64,000 nt of DNA from Hygrocybe punicea (GCA_963556145.1 OY744461.1:5342891-5406890); one strand, 5' to 3'; numbered from the stretch's first letter, positions 32,001 to 42,918 are shown. Numbers and translations are program-made. The notes: generated by a model from the sequence alone, not told the origin.

Positions 32001-32888
32001 ACCCTAGCCAAGTTCTTCTGGGAACAGATCTATTGTCGCTATGGGGCCATTGGTCATGTAGTCACAGACAATGGAAGTGAAGTTAAAGGTGCATTTGAAA
32101 TTCTACTTCGTCGTATGAAGATTCCTCAGGTTCGCATCACACCTTATAACAAACATGCCAATGGAGTAGTGGAACGTGGACATTTCACATTAAGAGAAGC
32201 TATTGTCAAATCTTGTGACAAGGACAAATTTGGAGGAATTCGAAACTGGCATAAGCATGTTGAAGCTGCTATGTTCGCAGATCGAATCACAGTTAGTAGT
32301 GTGACAGGATATTCACCCTACTACCTCCTACATGGAATGCACCCTCTCCTACCATTTGATCTTTCAGAAGCAACCTTTATGGTTGAAGGCTTTTGTTCAG
32401 GCCTCTCTACCTCAGAATTACTGATGCTCCGCATCAGGCAATTAGAAAGGCATCAAGAAGACATAGACAAAGCAGCTACCACATTGGAACAAGCACGTTT
32501 CAGATCAAAATTGCAATTCGAACGTAAATTTCATAAACGCCTGCAGAAACGCAATTATGAATCAGGAGAATTAGTCTTAATTCGGAACGGTAGACTGGAG
32601 TCTACTGTAGGAAAATTCAAGACTGAACCACGTTATCTTGGACCCTTTGAAGTAGTTCAGAGAACTTCCAAAGGGAACTACATATTGAAGGAACTAGATG
32701 GAACCGAACATGCTGAACGTTACGCCACATTCAGAATCCTGCCATATATTTCTCGGAATCACCCATTCCTTCTAGACCCAATTGATCCAGAAGATTCGGA
32801 TAATCCCATGGATTCAAACTCAGACCATGATTCCTCTAGCGAACCCGATTCCATTCATTCGGATAAAAATACATCACACCAGTATTAA
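28860..32888 (+). CDS. Ty3/Gypsy retrotransposon Pol (RT, RNase H, integrase)
   Basis: The open frame has 1342 codons. The first 137 or so are hydrophobic read-through of non-coding DNA; homology-like sequence starts near 29271. Order: an acidic linker; reverse transcriptase with VLKKDGKLRIVHD, FDLMWGFDAR and the catalytic box FIDDCS (Asp530, Asp531); RNase H with LSVDSSAIAAGFIL (Asp701); the integrase zinc knuckle from His947 to Cys982/Cys985; and the integrase triad Asp1012, Asp1070, Glu1105 with canonical D35E spacing. A GPF module (RYLGPFEVVQ) follows. No aspartic-protease DSG/DTG motif or gag is seen. The pol core is unbroken, unlike every other transposase here, which suggests recent activity or selection. 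Confidence 0.9.
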   Translation: MKRLNFFEMLPWYFVPIADFYLQMQLMLSWTCAFVALIPSMLSLMKDTLTHRISANPIIGLLNKGQHPILTSLFCIFEPMILFYMLLFLLMYRICFSFTELLLCLFLTIVEHLPLISIISRIVVFYLRFLLNFFLQDNTLQSTITSPEDSSTVQATAVNEEQLFVLYATVHHQEESDNPTPNRSVKNTMIHIEDKSDSENENSEEADAMPFLLEISDSEDDDEEEADYYYTIGGREETLPYSEDDILIVPFQDYDVEGYPNVLSAYKRVDQKVHPVQGTFPETARVTRQFPHDLLANLPQLPTHPPTFTPIQKLSLEHLEFLNINHTGFLWPEEEKLFAHVMFLNQESIAFEDKERGTLKDSYFSPYIMPVIPHTPWVYQNILIPPGIREKVIEVLKLKVEANVYEASQSSYRSRWFCVLKKDGKLRIVHDLQPLNKVTIRDAGLLPIIDDFVEPFAGRQCYAVFDLMWGFDARKVHPDSRDMTAFWSPLGSLRLTSLPTGFTNSPAKFQRCMTFVLQDEMPEIANIFIDDCSIKGPVSNYLDTEGKPEVLTDNPGIRRFIWEHACDVHRIMHRIKRAGATFSAKKTQICRQEAIIVGQKCTPAGRIPEDDKVSKVLSWPPLKTPRDVRGFLGLCGTVRVWIQDYSLLARPLTELVHKGAEFIWDERRQAAFDTLKQRVSSAPALNPIDYHSDNPVFLSVDSSAIAAGFILSQIDDNGRRRPARYGSLPMNERESRYSQPKLELYGLYRALCHWRIHLIGVKNLHVEVDAKYIRGMLNEPDLQPNAAINRWIQGILLFDFNLIHVPAKQFKGPDALSRRELAENEEIIEHDDSWLDDIALLIHVPDPHQVKRYCFSTPTKLPYKTSTLPSSNAPRSKQEKILQDVYHFLSTLEMPPTESLQARKRFLKKVSEFYLKARHMFKRNGKRSPLLVIMNPRKRIAILTQAHENLGHKGEHAVFDLVRLRFYWPHLRTDVRHHVSSCHECQIRTLKKMEISPTISTPTTLFQKVYIDVMSMPPSGGFSFIVAAHDDLSGTTEVHAIHSNNSQTLAKFFWEQIYCRYGAIGHVVTDNGSEVKGAFEILLRRMKIPQVRITPYNKHANGVVERGHFTLREAIVKSCDKDKFGGIRNWHKHVEAAMFADRITVSSVTGYSPYYLLHGMHPLLPFDLSEATFMVEGFCSGLSTSELLMLRIRQLERHQEDIDKAATTLEQARFRSKLQFERKFHKRLQKRNYESGELVLIRNGRLESTVGKFKTEPRYLGPFEVVQRTSKGNYILKELDGTEHAERYATFRILPYISRNHPFLLDPIDPEDSDNPMDSNSDHDSSSEPDSIHSDKNTSHQY

Positions 32889-34660
32889 TGGAAGAAATAA
32901 AATACGATATCGTGCCATGCTTAGTCCAAGTAATAATGAAGAAATGTGTATGGAAAGGAGATGTAAAAAGAGACAGACAAACAGTGACCCCACCCAGATC
33001 CTAGAAGCCAATCCCAGATATTCCACCCCTGCTACACGCCCAGAGACCAGTGTACCGCTCTATGGAAGGACATCCCCATTCCCACCTCCCATCGTTTGCC
33101 AGAAACGAATGTACAGTCGCTGGAGCTCGGAATTAAAAAAAAATAACGCAAGACTAGGCCAAGAAATAGTTATTAATAATGACAAGAAAAGCGTTTACAA
33201 AAGAACGACTCACCACCCTTTTTCGAAAAGGGGCCGTTGTTTTTTTAGAAGAATAAAGAATTGGGGCAGGCAGAATTCATAGCCGTGGATAGTTATGATT
33301 CCCTGGCAGTGGAATAGCAGGAGAAAAGGAGCTGGCACTCGAACGCGCAGGACAAAGCTGAGGAAAAAGGGGAACGCAAACATCAGTCTAATATATGTTC
33401 CTACCCATCAAACACATGGTACACATGTGCTCAGCAACCATGTGACCAGAAGCCTGGACTGAAATGTGGCGCATCACACATCAGACCCTTAGAATTCCCA
33501 AACTGGAAATTTGTTACCAATTGACAAATCGGGACACATCAATCATTTAATTAATGTAGACTATGTTGCCGCAGGCACGCAACTAGCCTAAATCAGAACC
33601 ATTGGACCAATATGCTGGACATGCCAAATACATTCATTGCCAAACCTGTTTATTTTTTTTGGACACTACAAGTAGTGTTCTACACATTCCTTAATCTCAT
33701 GCCTTCTTCGCTCGATTCATCAGATACTTCATTCACTATGCTCTCTCAATTTCGAAAGCAGTCACCAGTGCTACTATCAGCCCCTTTCCTATTGCCATTA
33801 CTAGACGTCATCATGTCCACTTGACAGCCATAACCGTCCCTGATCGAATCTACACACCTGTTCCCCATCCCCGCATTTATCCTACCCAGTATCACCTATG
33901 TCACACTTATCCCAATCAAAAAACCGTATATCTCAGTGTAGCACTCCTCAACAAGATTCAGTTGCCCCTCCTTCAAGGAGTCAACATTTGGCTTCTTCGC
34001 TATACTCCGCCTAAGCAGATTACAATTGGAATGCACGTTACTGGATCTATGGGAGCAGGAGATGTAGAAAGAATTTGGACCATCAGGAATGGTTATGTTA
34101 TTTTTCTTTGCAGCACGATCTTCGGAACTCATTTTTTATTAGCCGTTCCTCAATATTGGACACAAGAAGGTCAGGAGGACAGGACTGTAGGAATCACTGA
34201 GGCTGCAAGGAACTGGCTCGATTCTCTACAAGTGCTATTCTGCACTTGATATTTTTTGAAGCACCCCACGTTCCTTATTTTTTTATTTGTTTTTTGTATT
34301 TTCAACAACTCGAATCAATGCTCCACACCCCTCACCACTCTCTGACAAAGTCCAGAAAGTCAGACAAGAAACGATGTTTATCCTCCCTGTAAACCCTCAT
34401 CCTCAGAAGCCATCATCAGTATATGGAATTCACCCCCACCATCGCTACTCCCATGTTCACTACAGAATTCTTCCATCACAACAATTTCAATTCGCATTCA
34501 CCTTCCCATCGGATTTGGAGGACAAATTTATATTGTTCATTCTGGAGTCCAGAATGACCCAAGAACACATCCGAAATAGTAATAAATGCACAAGATGTCT
34601 TGCATAGACAATCTCACAAGCATCTTGGTGATGGGAGGAATGATTTCATTGTTTGAAGAG
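32889..34660. other. Region 3' of pol, no recognised gene
   Basis: Contains a 142-codon frame (33821-34249, Pro/Tyr-rich start, then VNIWLLRYTPPKQ and a hydrophobic patch) and a 106-codon frame (34287-34607). Neither resembles a family I know. A purine-rich tract (ACTGGGGACAG) lies near 34667 and could be a polypurine tract of the Gypsy element. Confidence 0.3.
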
Positions 34661-34838
34661 TAACAACTGGGGACAGTTGATTTTTCTTGTCTTGTGTGAA
34701 TGTCATGATCCAAACAGGATTCGGATCAAAACATAGTAATATGCTGTCACTAGTCACCATCCCTACAGCACACATCACATTACAAGGACCATTCATACTG
34801 GAACGCCCCCATCTGCATATGGAGTAGAAAGGAATACC

Positions 34839-35219
34839 CTTATCTGCATATAGGACACAGAGGAAATCCTTATCTGCACATAGGACACACATGAAACCCT
34901 TATCTATACAAGGGACATGCAAGGAAACCCTTATCTACAGAAGGGACATGCAAGGAAACCCTTATCTACAAAAGGGACATGCAAGAAAACCCTTATCTAT
35001 GCAGAGGAAATGAAGGAATGCCCTTATCTTAACTGATAAGGCCCCCAAAACATCTTATCAGAGGCCAAAGAAGCACAAGAAGCACAGCCACATCCTTATC
35101 TCCAATCATAGAGATAACACATGCCACCCATCATTCCCTGATCAAGAAGCACATCACATTTCATATCAATTGATCAAATACAGCCCAGCTCTGATCTTAT
35201 CTTTTTCTTAACTGATAAG
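34839..35219. promoter_or_regulatory. GATA-box array, 30-31 bp period
   Basis: CTTATCT (complement of AGATAAG) occurs at 34839, 34869, 34899, 34930, 34961, 34992 and 35023, spaced 30 or 31 bp. Further GATA boxes lie at 35034, 35054, 35095, 35196 and 35214 in both orientations. The surrounding unit is about 31 bp with GGGACATGCAAGGAAACC. Fungal GATA factors (AreA/Nit2 type) bind HGATAR sites. Binding here is inferred. Confidence 0.65.
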
Positions 35220-35340
35220 GATACACACATGGCATGGCATCAATTGATCAAGAAGCACAGCCTCAGGAAGATGATTCTAGAAGCATACCCTGGCACAGCC
35301 CTTGCCTTTGATTCACACACCCAAGATTAGACCAGCAGCA

Positions 35341-35689
35341 TGACTCATTCCCATCAAATGTGACTCATTGGTCTATCCATGACAAATTATGACCCTTATG
35401 ACATATTCATGACCCCCCATGACTCATAATGACCACCCATGACTAATTTTGACTATTTCTGACTCATTATACCCCCTCCTTTGATTATAATACCTATGTG
35501 ACTCATTAATTGACTCTGTATGAGTCACAAACCCATGCCTTCCTTTCTTATGATTCCTTATGAGTCATAACCCCCCATGCCTTTCATCATTATGACTCTT
35601 TATGAGTCATAAACCTATGCCTCTCCTCTATATGACTCCCTATGAGTCATATCCTATGCTCTCCATTTCATATACCATTCTATGACTCA
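35341..35689. promoter_or_regulatory. Array of ten TGACTCA (Gcn4/AP-1 type) boxes, ~40 bp period
   Basis: Exact TGACTCA or TGAGTCA at 35341, 35361, 35420, 35460, 35499, 35521, 35561, 35603, 35643 and 35683. From 35521 on the spacing is 40, 42, 40, 40. In those units the box is paired with an inverted TGACTC or TGATTC half, giving TATGACTC-n-TATGAGTCAT palindromes. Fungal bZIP factors such as Gcn4/CpcA bind TGACTCA. The array ends 24 bp before a TATA box. Confidence 0.7.
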
Positions 35690-35713
35690 GTATGACTCCT
35701 GCTGTAGAATAGG

Positions 35714-35721
35714 TATATATA
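35714..35721 (+). promoter_or_regulatory. TATA box downstream of the GATA/bZIP arrays
   Basis: TATATATA followed by GAGCCCAG, immediately after the last TGACTCA box. Transcription to the right would be expected to start about 30 bp on. The following 800 bp is pyrimidine-rich without a gene, and AATAAA lies at 36523-36528. TATA plus polyadenylation signal in one block is typical of an LTR (U3-R), but no partner LTR was found. Confidence 0.5.
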
Positions 35722-35744
35722 GAGCCCAGTTTCTGCTGGAGATG

Positions 35745-36600
35745 GCTCAGTCACCTAATCTGACAGGCCCAGTCACAGGACAGTCCCTCTCCCAGATTCT
35801 GATTCACCCCATCTGTATTTGTTTGTATTACCTACCTTGGTAGTAGCTAGTACCCAAATACCAATTGCAGTTCAAGTCATCATTCATTTGTTTAAGGATA
35901 TCAATCTCAGATATATTGATACTCCCTTATTACTTGTTTGATACATATTCTTTGTGTTCTGTCACGTAGTACAGTCACATTCATCTTTCTTTCAAGTTCT
36001 ATTGATCATCACCAAAGATATCCCAGTACTTTATTCTGCACTAGTAGCCAATGTGCATTTGAAGCTTCGGAATAAAGTCCGATATCTTGATTATCAATTC
36101 TACTTGCCTATTGTTCAGTTCATTCATTCTGTACATAGTATTTTGTCACACCTCCCTTTTGTTTGACATCTACTGTTACATCGCCCATCGCCCATCGTCT
36201 ATCGCCCATCGTCCATAATCTATCGCTCATCTCTGTTGTACCTCTGCTCATTGTATACTTGCTACTTGTATACTTGACTGTTGTACACTTGTTTATCTTA
36301 CACTGTTCATACTTGCTTGAGTTATTATCCGCTTATACTCTTGCATACCTCTTGTCACTCAAAGTCTTTACCTTCAGTAGGGAAGACCTCACTGTTCACT
36401 CATCCTCTATAAGTCATACATCTGACTTATACTATTGTCAAGTATTTGTTGTATCCCTCAAAGCTAACCTTTGATAGGATTCACACCACAACCCAACCAC
36501 CCAACAGGAATAACCCAGAGTTAATAAAGAGCTAAATCCTTGTTCCTAAAGGACAACAAGGTAAATTCCCAATCAACAACACACTCCAGAAACCCTTGGT
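35745..36600. other. LTR-like R/U5 region without a gene
   Basis: Pyrimidine-rich DNA with short imperfect repeats of ATCGCCCATCG near 36180-36230 and TTGTATACTTG near 36250-36300. AATAAA lies at 36523. It probably belongs with the upstream control region as a solo or 3' LTR of the Gypsy element. Confidence 0.35.
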
Positions 36601-36639
36601 GTGGATTTGTTCAAACACTTCCCACACAAAACAGCACAT

Positions 36640-36950
36640 GTAATCCTGTGACTCAGGATCTCTATCCCGACGTAAATCGCAGCAATTCCACACAAATCCA
36701 GGTAATGCGCATGAAATCCTGTGACTCAGGATCTCTATCGCATGTTAAATCGCAGCAATTCCACACAAATCCAGGAGATGCACATGCTATCCTGTGACTC
36801 AGGATCTCTATCGCATGGTAAATCACAGCAATTCCACACGAATCCAGGCAGTGCGCATGCAAACCTGTGACTCAGGATCTCTATCCCAACATAAATCACA
36901 GCAATTCCACACAAATCCAGGTGGTGCGCATGCCATCCTGTGGCCTGGGA
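36640..36950. repeat. 73-bp tandem repeat overlapping the chromodomain gene's 3' end
   Basis: Four copies start at CCTGTGACTCAGGATC, with TGACTCA at 36649, 36722, 36795 and 36868, exactly 73 bp apart; a fifth copy at about 36940 is degenerate. Each unit contains GCAGCAATTCCACAC. On the minus strand the repeat is read as the last 70 or so residues of the neighbouring gene (CGIAVIY, FVWNCCDL), an unlikely natural C-terminus. Confidence 0.85.
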
Positions 36951-39900
36951 ATCTGTCAATATGTCCTCCAATTTCTTGATGGGAAGAGCAGGCTTGAGTG
37001 GGGACCGTGGAATGCATTTCTTCTTGGATCTTGATCCCTTGGATGCCCCACCTGGCAGAGCAGAAAGACTCCTATCACCGAGATCCACCAGAGCACCACT
37101 AACCAACTTTCCAATGTAATCACACCAATCTGCTATCTTTGGTTTAGTGGCCAGCAAATCCTCAACATGAGTAATGAGAGGTTCCATAGTACTTGCGTAA
37201 TCCCGAATGAGTTTACTGGTGAATGCGTCATCCTTCTGCAAGTTTTTGGTAAACATCCTGGCTGGACTGGATAGGAAATTGTGGATGCCATCAGATGCCA
37301 GTATGCCCTCTCCAACAATATCAACTAATGCCATAACAATCCCACCTCGAACAATTGAGCGGTCAACTACATTCTTGTTCCGAGTTGTCTTTGAGTTGTT
37401 AGGAATTTTACGACGTCGAGAGGTGTTGAACAGGTTATCTGCTGTATCAAGTGAGGGGATGATAAGTGCATCACACCACAGCGCAAAGAGGACTTCTGAA
37501 ACGATGGCATAAAGTGCTGCATCACCATTGTTGATGGTCCAATTCACAATTGGCAGAGGTGTGACGGCAGAAGAACTGGACTTGATGCGATTGTCAACAA
37601 AATGGGAGGGTATGAGTGAAAGTCTTGTGAAATCTTCATTGAACTCGGGATGTGGAGTTGGTACATTGGTTGTCTTTGCTGAGGTCTTGCGTCGTTTGGT
37701 TCCATGACTAACAATACTTTGTTGTCGAGTACGAACACATGTGACATATTGTATGACATGGTTGACGCAGTTTGCAAATGATGGGACAGTAGTGTTAATT
37801 GTGTGTTCTAAATGACTGTTAGCCACCTGTCGTGCCAGATGTGGGCCAATGTCTTCATACCACTGAAAGAACACCAAGTAGGAACAACACATCTGCCACT
37901 GGATAGCTCTTTGGAGAAAATGCAGTTTTTCCGATTCCACTATCAGGGCAGGGAGAATATCGACTGAGCCAACAATCTGTTCCAAAATTAGGGTGGCTTC
38001 ATCATTTGGTGATACGTCGGTGTACTTTGATTCTGGTGCAAGTTCTATGAATGCTGTGACCTGATTGTCAAGGTCAAGACGATCATGAAGAAGCTTGACA
38101 ATGGTATTGGAATCCATAGGCTTGCCAACAAGGTTCTGACCAGCATCCAGCGCAATAGCTTCCTCTTGGAGTCTAGCCACATCAAGAAGTATATCGAGCA
38201 TCTTGAAGGACGTATCAGGCACAGGACCGAGAAACTATGAAACCACAGGCATAACAAGCATGCCTGTAGTTACAGAGGAACTTGGTTGCTTTGTGGGTGG
38301 GTCAGTTATGATGTCGGGTTGAGGGCGTGCAGAAGATGTATTTTTTGGCTTTGGGTCTTGGTCATCAACCCAATCCTCATCCGAAGTGTCGCTATCATCA
38401 TCGGACCCAGCTGATGACACCAGTTCATGTAAGGGATGAACATTGTTCTGGGGATTCCTATGAAACTCCTTTAGAAGGCAGGGAGCAGATTTTCTAAATC
38501 CAAAAGATTACAAAGATATTGGTATGGAATAAAAGAAACACATACGCAATTCCCTTATGCTCATACCACAAGTCCTCAGATGGTCTGTATCCCTTGAATC
38601 TTAGACGCCATTGGGGAATCCCCTAAACAAAGAGTTTCAGTTACAAAAGGAAATAGTAATGAGTAAGTGAAAGAATCCAGATGATACTTACATCAATTAT
38701 TGCAACCTCCTGGATAGATTCAATCTCATACTCTGAGCCATCATCATTCTCAATCTCTACAGTGTCATCTGCTTCAGGAAGATGGGAGTCATCCAACTGT
38801 TCGGTCACAGGAGAAAGAGCCTTTCGCTTTGATCCTGACTGTCTGACATTAGCAGCAACAGCTGCAATAGGCTCTTCAGAATTGATATCTATCACCGATG
38901 CTGGGGGGGATGACAAAGGTGTTGAGAGAGTAGAATGAGCAGCGTCTGAATCCTGATCTGGAGTAACTGCAAGTCGTGGCTTGATGGGGAGTCGGACATT
39001 GAGAGGTGCAAGTCGTGGGCGAGAGGATTCCAATGAATTCTTGTATGATTCTCGCAAATGCTGCTGGGTATTTCCATATGCCGTCTTCGTAATAGGAATA
39101 TGATGTGGATCACATATCTTCTGCACATACCACGAGTAGTATCCTCTCATTCGTCGCACAAAAGACCTGTCTTTGACCGGATCGTATGGAAGAGGTGCCA
39201 TCCTACAAATCTCCCCATTCTCATCGGTATAAGTCATGCTGGACAGCATAACAGAAGGATGCACAGGGGAATCTATGCCAGCAAGAATGGCGCTATTCCA
39301 GGAGTTACACACAAGGTCACGTGCAAGGAAATTCTTGTGTGTTGCGATATCTCCAAAGATTTGTAGGCCATCACTAGCAAAGGTAGGGTATCCACGGCTG
39401 AAATGTGACTGAGATCCCATGTTTCCGAAGCCTGTGACTGGCGTAACGAGAAATGGGGTAATCCGTGTAAATGCAGCATGATTAGGATATACAACCATGC
39501 CGACCCGATTTTGCATGCCGACCAAATCCGCAAGCTGACCAAGACCAGTCTGTGCTAGCCACTCCTTTGCCACAACTGGATCTGGATTTACAGTTGGCTT
39601 CTCACCACCATGAAGATCCTGTCCCTTGAACACTGAAAAAAACACGACAACATTTATTGCCCTGAAGTATAAAGCAGGCCTCGGGAAGAAGAAGGGACCA
39701 GAATCACTGCCTATTGTGATTGTTAATAAATGCATTTAGAAAAGAAATATGACAAGAACATGTACCTGGAGGTAAGCGTATAGCCAGAATAAAAAGAGTA
39801 AATGCCGGATGAAAATCATTGCGATTGGTGTGCAATCTCCCCTGGAACTGACCAATCATGGAAGCCAGATCACCGATATCAGATGATACATTGACTTGCA

Positions 39901-41040
39901 GACCAGTGTGGTTCGGTAAAGGACCACCAAATCCAGGCACATTGTTATCCCAAAAGATCCACTCAAACATATCCCACTCCAGCTTGGAGATGCAAGTTGG
40001 CATGATGTGTTGAAACAACTGATAACAGATGCGAAGAAGGCGGGATATCTGTGGATGTTGAACTTCAACAGCAGGCGCAATTACGCCATGTCCATCACCC
40101 TCAATCTTGGTTGTGGCCAAACTGGAGGAACCATTACGAGGATCGCCAATGTCTGTTGTGGACCTGTCATTGTGCTTAAGTCCAAGGTCATATATGGCAG
40201 GAACAGCAGGCTGGCCAATAACAGGTGGTTTTCCAAAGGCTATTTCCAGTACTTCATCAGCGAGTCTGCTGACTTCTGGGCCGCACGCATACTGTTGCAT
40301 GGAGGAAACGGTTTGAATGCAGGCGACGGTGATGATATGTTTATCGGAGCCATTTATACGATTAACGAATGGTATGCCAACAGGCATCAGGATCATGCCA
40401 GGAACTGGAACGTGTACAAGTTTCCCATCAACCAAACTAGGACCTATGTTTGGAGGGGTAATGGTATGGAGCAGTGTTTCCAGAACCATGCTTTTCTTAG
40501 CCGTGTCGAAATTGGCTACATATGTGTATCCCCTTTGATAACGGTTATCTTGAACCAACATATAAAATGGCGCATTAGGATAGACGAATCCAGATCCCTC
40601 AGGAGGATTTGTGGGGGGAGGTGGAACCAATACAGCTGGTGACGATACAGGTGTCCTGGATATCTGATCTTCACACCAAAACGAGTCGTAGGGCGGTTCT
40701 GTTGTATAGGGATCCAGAGGAGATATGCTGTATACATCCCCGATACCAAAGAGAACTGGATTGTCTGATTCAGGATTATTGTGGCCTATTGAAGGAGAAT
40801 TAAACAAAAGCAAGAAAATATAATGTTATAGAAACGAACATGATAGATTGTCCTGATTTCTGTTGACAACTGCGACATCCAAGTCCATCTGATCGGTATT
40901 CGACCCCATAGGAGCATCAAACTGGTTGCCATCATCCTATGAGAACCTTGAGCAAGCAACTCAAATTAAAATGAGTACTCAGAACTCACCGGAGCATTTT
41001 GTTCACACATTTCCACATTAATCAAGTCAGAGAGATCCAT
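36735..41040 (-). CDS. Multi-exon chromodomain protein of unknown function, one premature stop
   Basis: Minus-strand gene model with consistent splicing. Exons: 41040-40990 (ATG), 40936-40840, 40785-39766, 39632-38692 (alternatively starting at 39710), 38622-38546, and 38493 onward; introns are 53, 54, 133 (or 55), 69 and 52 bp, all GT-AG. The central part (FEWIFWDNNVPGFGGP, IGQFQGRLHTNRNDFHPAF, FKGQDLHGGE, MRGYYSWY) matches no domain I can name. Across exons 4-6 lies a chromodomain: EYEIESIQEVAIIDG, then WRLRFKGYRPSEDLWYE, then LLKEFHRN, suggesting binding of methylated histone tails. An in-frame TAG at 38235-38237 (Ser-stop-Phe, probably CAG originally) precedes a further 495 open codons in the same frame. 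The end runs into the 73-bp repeat. Likely a dispersed gene family member or recent pseudogene. Confidence 0.65.
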
Positions 41041-41393
41041 GAGTACGTCAAAGGACAGTGGGGAGTTTGGGATAGATGCGAGGTTGAAAATCAGTTCTCT
41101 GTGGATCTAGTACACACTACCAGTATATTCTCAAAGAGACGAAATCGGTGTCAACAGTGGTAGTTAATAATAGAGAATCTTCCAAATTGGAAGGGGAGGC
41201 AACTGTAAACCCGCCAGCCCAATCTCCCTACACACTGTATTACAGAGAGCGGTGCAGTGATTGGTTAGATCACAAGCAACTGGGGTAACACTCGTAGAGA
41301 GAGCCCAGGGAGGTAGCACTTCTCTGTAATTCACCTTGCTCTAGTCTCCTTTTAATAAACCAATGTGCAGCACTACAGCCACAGCAAGAACTG
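41041..41393 (-). promoter_or_regulatory. Upstream region of the chromodomain gene
   Basis: Read on the minus strand it contains CCAAT in CTAACCAATCACTG (about 41253-41266) and a second inverted CCAAT near 41358, with an AT-rich TTTATTAAAAGG block. No other gene is seen. Promoter role is inferred from position. Confidence 0.35.
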
Positions 41394-41696
41394 ATGAGAG
41401 TGATAATACGCGAGTCCAGAACTAGTCCCAGAAGTACCAGATCAATCGGAGACGAAAAGCCAAGCGCAAGTGAAAAAGCCAATGAAAAAGTGACTTGTCA
41501 CGGGACCAGAGTGGTCTCTTGGAAAGGCCAAGACACCAGCAGAAAGAAGTTGCCAAGAGGTCCCAAATTGCCTACAAAATCAAGAGATTTGGATGAGTAT
41601 ACTCTGAGACAAAGAGATAGGAGTGTGAGGATAGAAAAAGTCAAATACCTTGTGAACCAGGGATTGGATTCTGCTGATTTAGTGGTAGGTGGATAG
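41394..41696 (+). CDS. Hypothetical small Lys/Arg-rich protein
   Basis: A 100-codon frame, divergent from the chromodomain gene, rich in Lys, Arg and Ser (SEKANEKVTCHGTRV, KKLPRGPKLPTK). It ends with KVKYLVNQGLDSADLVVGG. No recognised domain. It resembles the basic linker of retrotransposon gag/pol remnants, but this is not supported further. Confidence 0.25.
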   Translation: MRVIIRESRTSPRSTRSIGDEKPSASEKANEKVTCHGTRVVSWKGQDTSRKKLPRGPKLPTKSRDLDEYTLRQRDRSVRIEKVKYLVNQGLDSADLVVGG

Positions 41697-42249
41697 AGGG
41701 AAGCAAGGGCTTCAAAATAATTCCTAGGATGATAAAATTATGATTAGGGGTTGCTGTAATATCAACCAAATGTACCTGAATAGTAAAACAGTTATAGCTC
41801 CACAACCACTGAACCAAATGGAGATTTGGAGCTACGGAAAGGAAACCCTTGCAAAGATCTCCAAGATGGCTCTAGACGTGTAGGATGAAGACACAAGATG
41901 AGTGAAATCCAGCTTTCAAAAAAGCAATGTACTTTGTCGTTTATGAGAGCTTTGATAGCAAAGATTGTTGGTGTACAACACCAAGAATCAGGCTAGGACA
42001 AGCACAGAGGCAGTTTAAATTGTCTGGGACTCCCAAAACAATTGTTGGGCTAGTAGGTATAGCAGAAAGCAAAAAGCAATGCACCACCGTGACCAAACAA
42101 TATTGTTTGCGCAAAAAATATAACATTTCAACTATTAAAGTAATACAACAAGGCTGAGAGAGCTCATTCAAGTGCGAACAAAGGTGCAAGCATTGATTAA
42201 GTGTAGGCATAAGGTAAGGGTCTCCCAACAATGCTGGAGCAACAAAAAA
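41697..42249. other. No gene recognised
   Basis: Mixed-composition DNA with only short frames on either strand. No repeat unit or terminal motif was identified. Confidence 0.4.
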
Positions 42250-42870
42250 AAACGGAAAAAAAAAGTGGGTGGAGACAGAATGATTCTGTACGCAGCTGTT
42301 CCCCTCACCCAAACTCATCCTTTCAGTTGGAAACAGGATGCCAGAATTGATGAGGGTCTGTGTGAACTTAACTCAGTGGTATCCGAGCGACGGTGCACAA
42401 GAAAAATCAAGGGGGGGGGGCCACTCACGGATTGCGTGTGCGGCCGTTCCCCTGGCGCAAACACATCGTTTCGGGTGGAAACAGGGTGCCGGAATTGACC
42501 ACGGCCTGTGTGAACTTAAGTCAGTGGTATCCGTGCGACGGTGAACAAAAAAAATCAAGGGGGGGGGGCCAACTCACGGATTGCGTTTGCAGCCGTTCCC
42601 CTCACCCAGACTCGTCGTTTCGGTTGGAAACGCGGTGCCGGAATCGACCACGGCCTGTGACAACATGAGTCAGTGGTTTCCGAGCGACGGTGCACAAAAA
42701 AAAACAAGGGGGGGGGCCACTCACGGATTGCGTGTGCAGCCGTTCCCCTGGCGCAAACACATCGTTTCGGGTGGAAACAGGGTGCCGGAATTGACCACGG
42801 CCTGTGTGAACTTAAGTCAGTGGTATCCGGGCGAAGGTGAACAAAAAATATCAAACTCACGGATTGCATG
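42250..42870. repeat. GC-rich minisatellite, ~148-bp unit, about four copies
   Basis: CTCACGGATTGCG recurs at about 42424, 42572, 42720 and 42855. Units also share GTTTCGGGTGGAAAC, GTGCCGGAATTGACCACGG and a poly-G tract after AAAAAATCAAGG. It resembles the palindrome minisatellites in period and G-richness but not in sequence. It is followed directly by a module B hairpin, as in the palindrome. Confidence 0.85.
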
Positions 42871-42918
42871 TGCGGGTCATGGTGGGGCTGTTGAAGTTGC
42901 CATCTGCTGAATAAGCCG

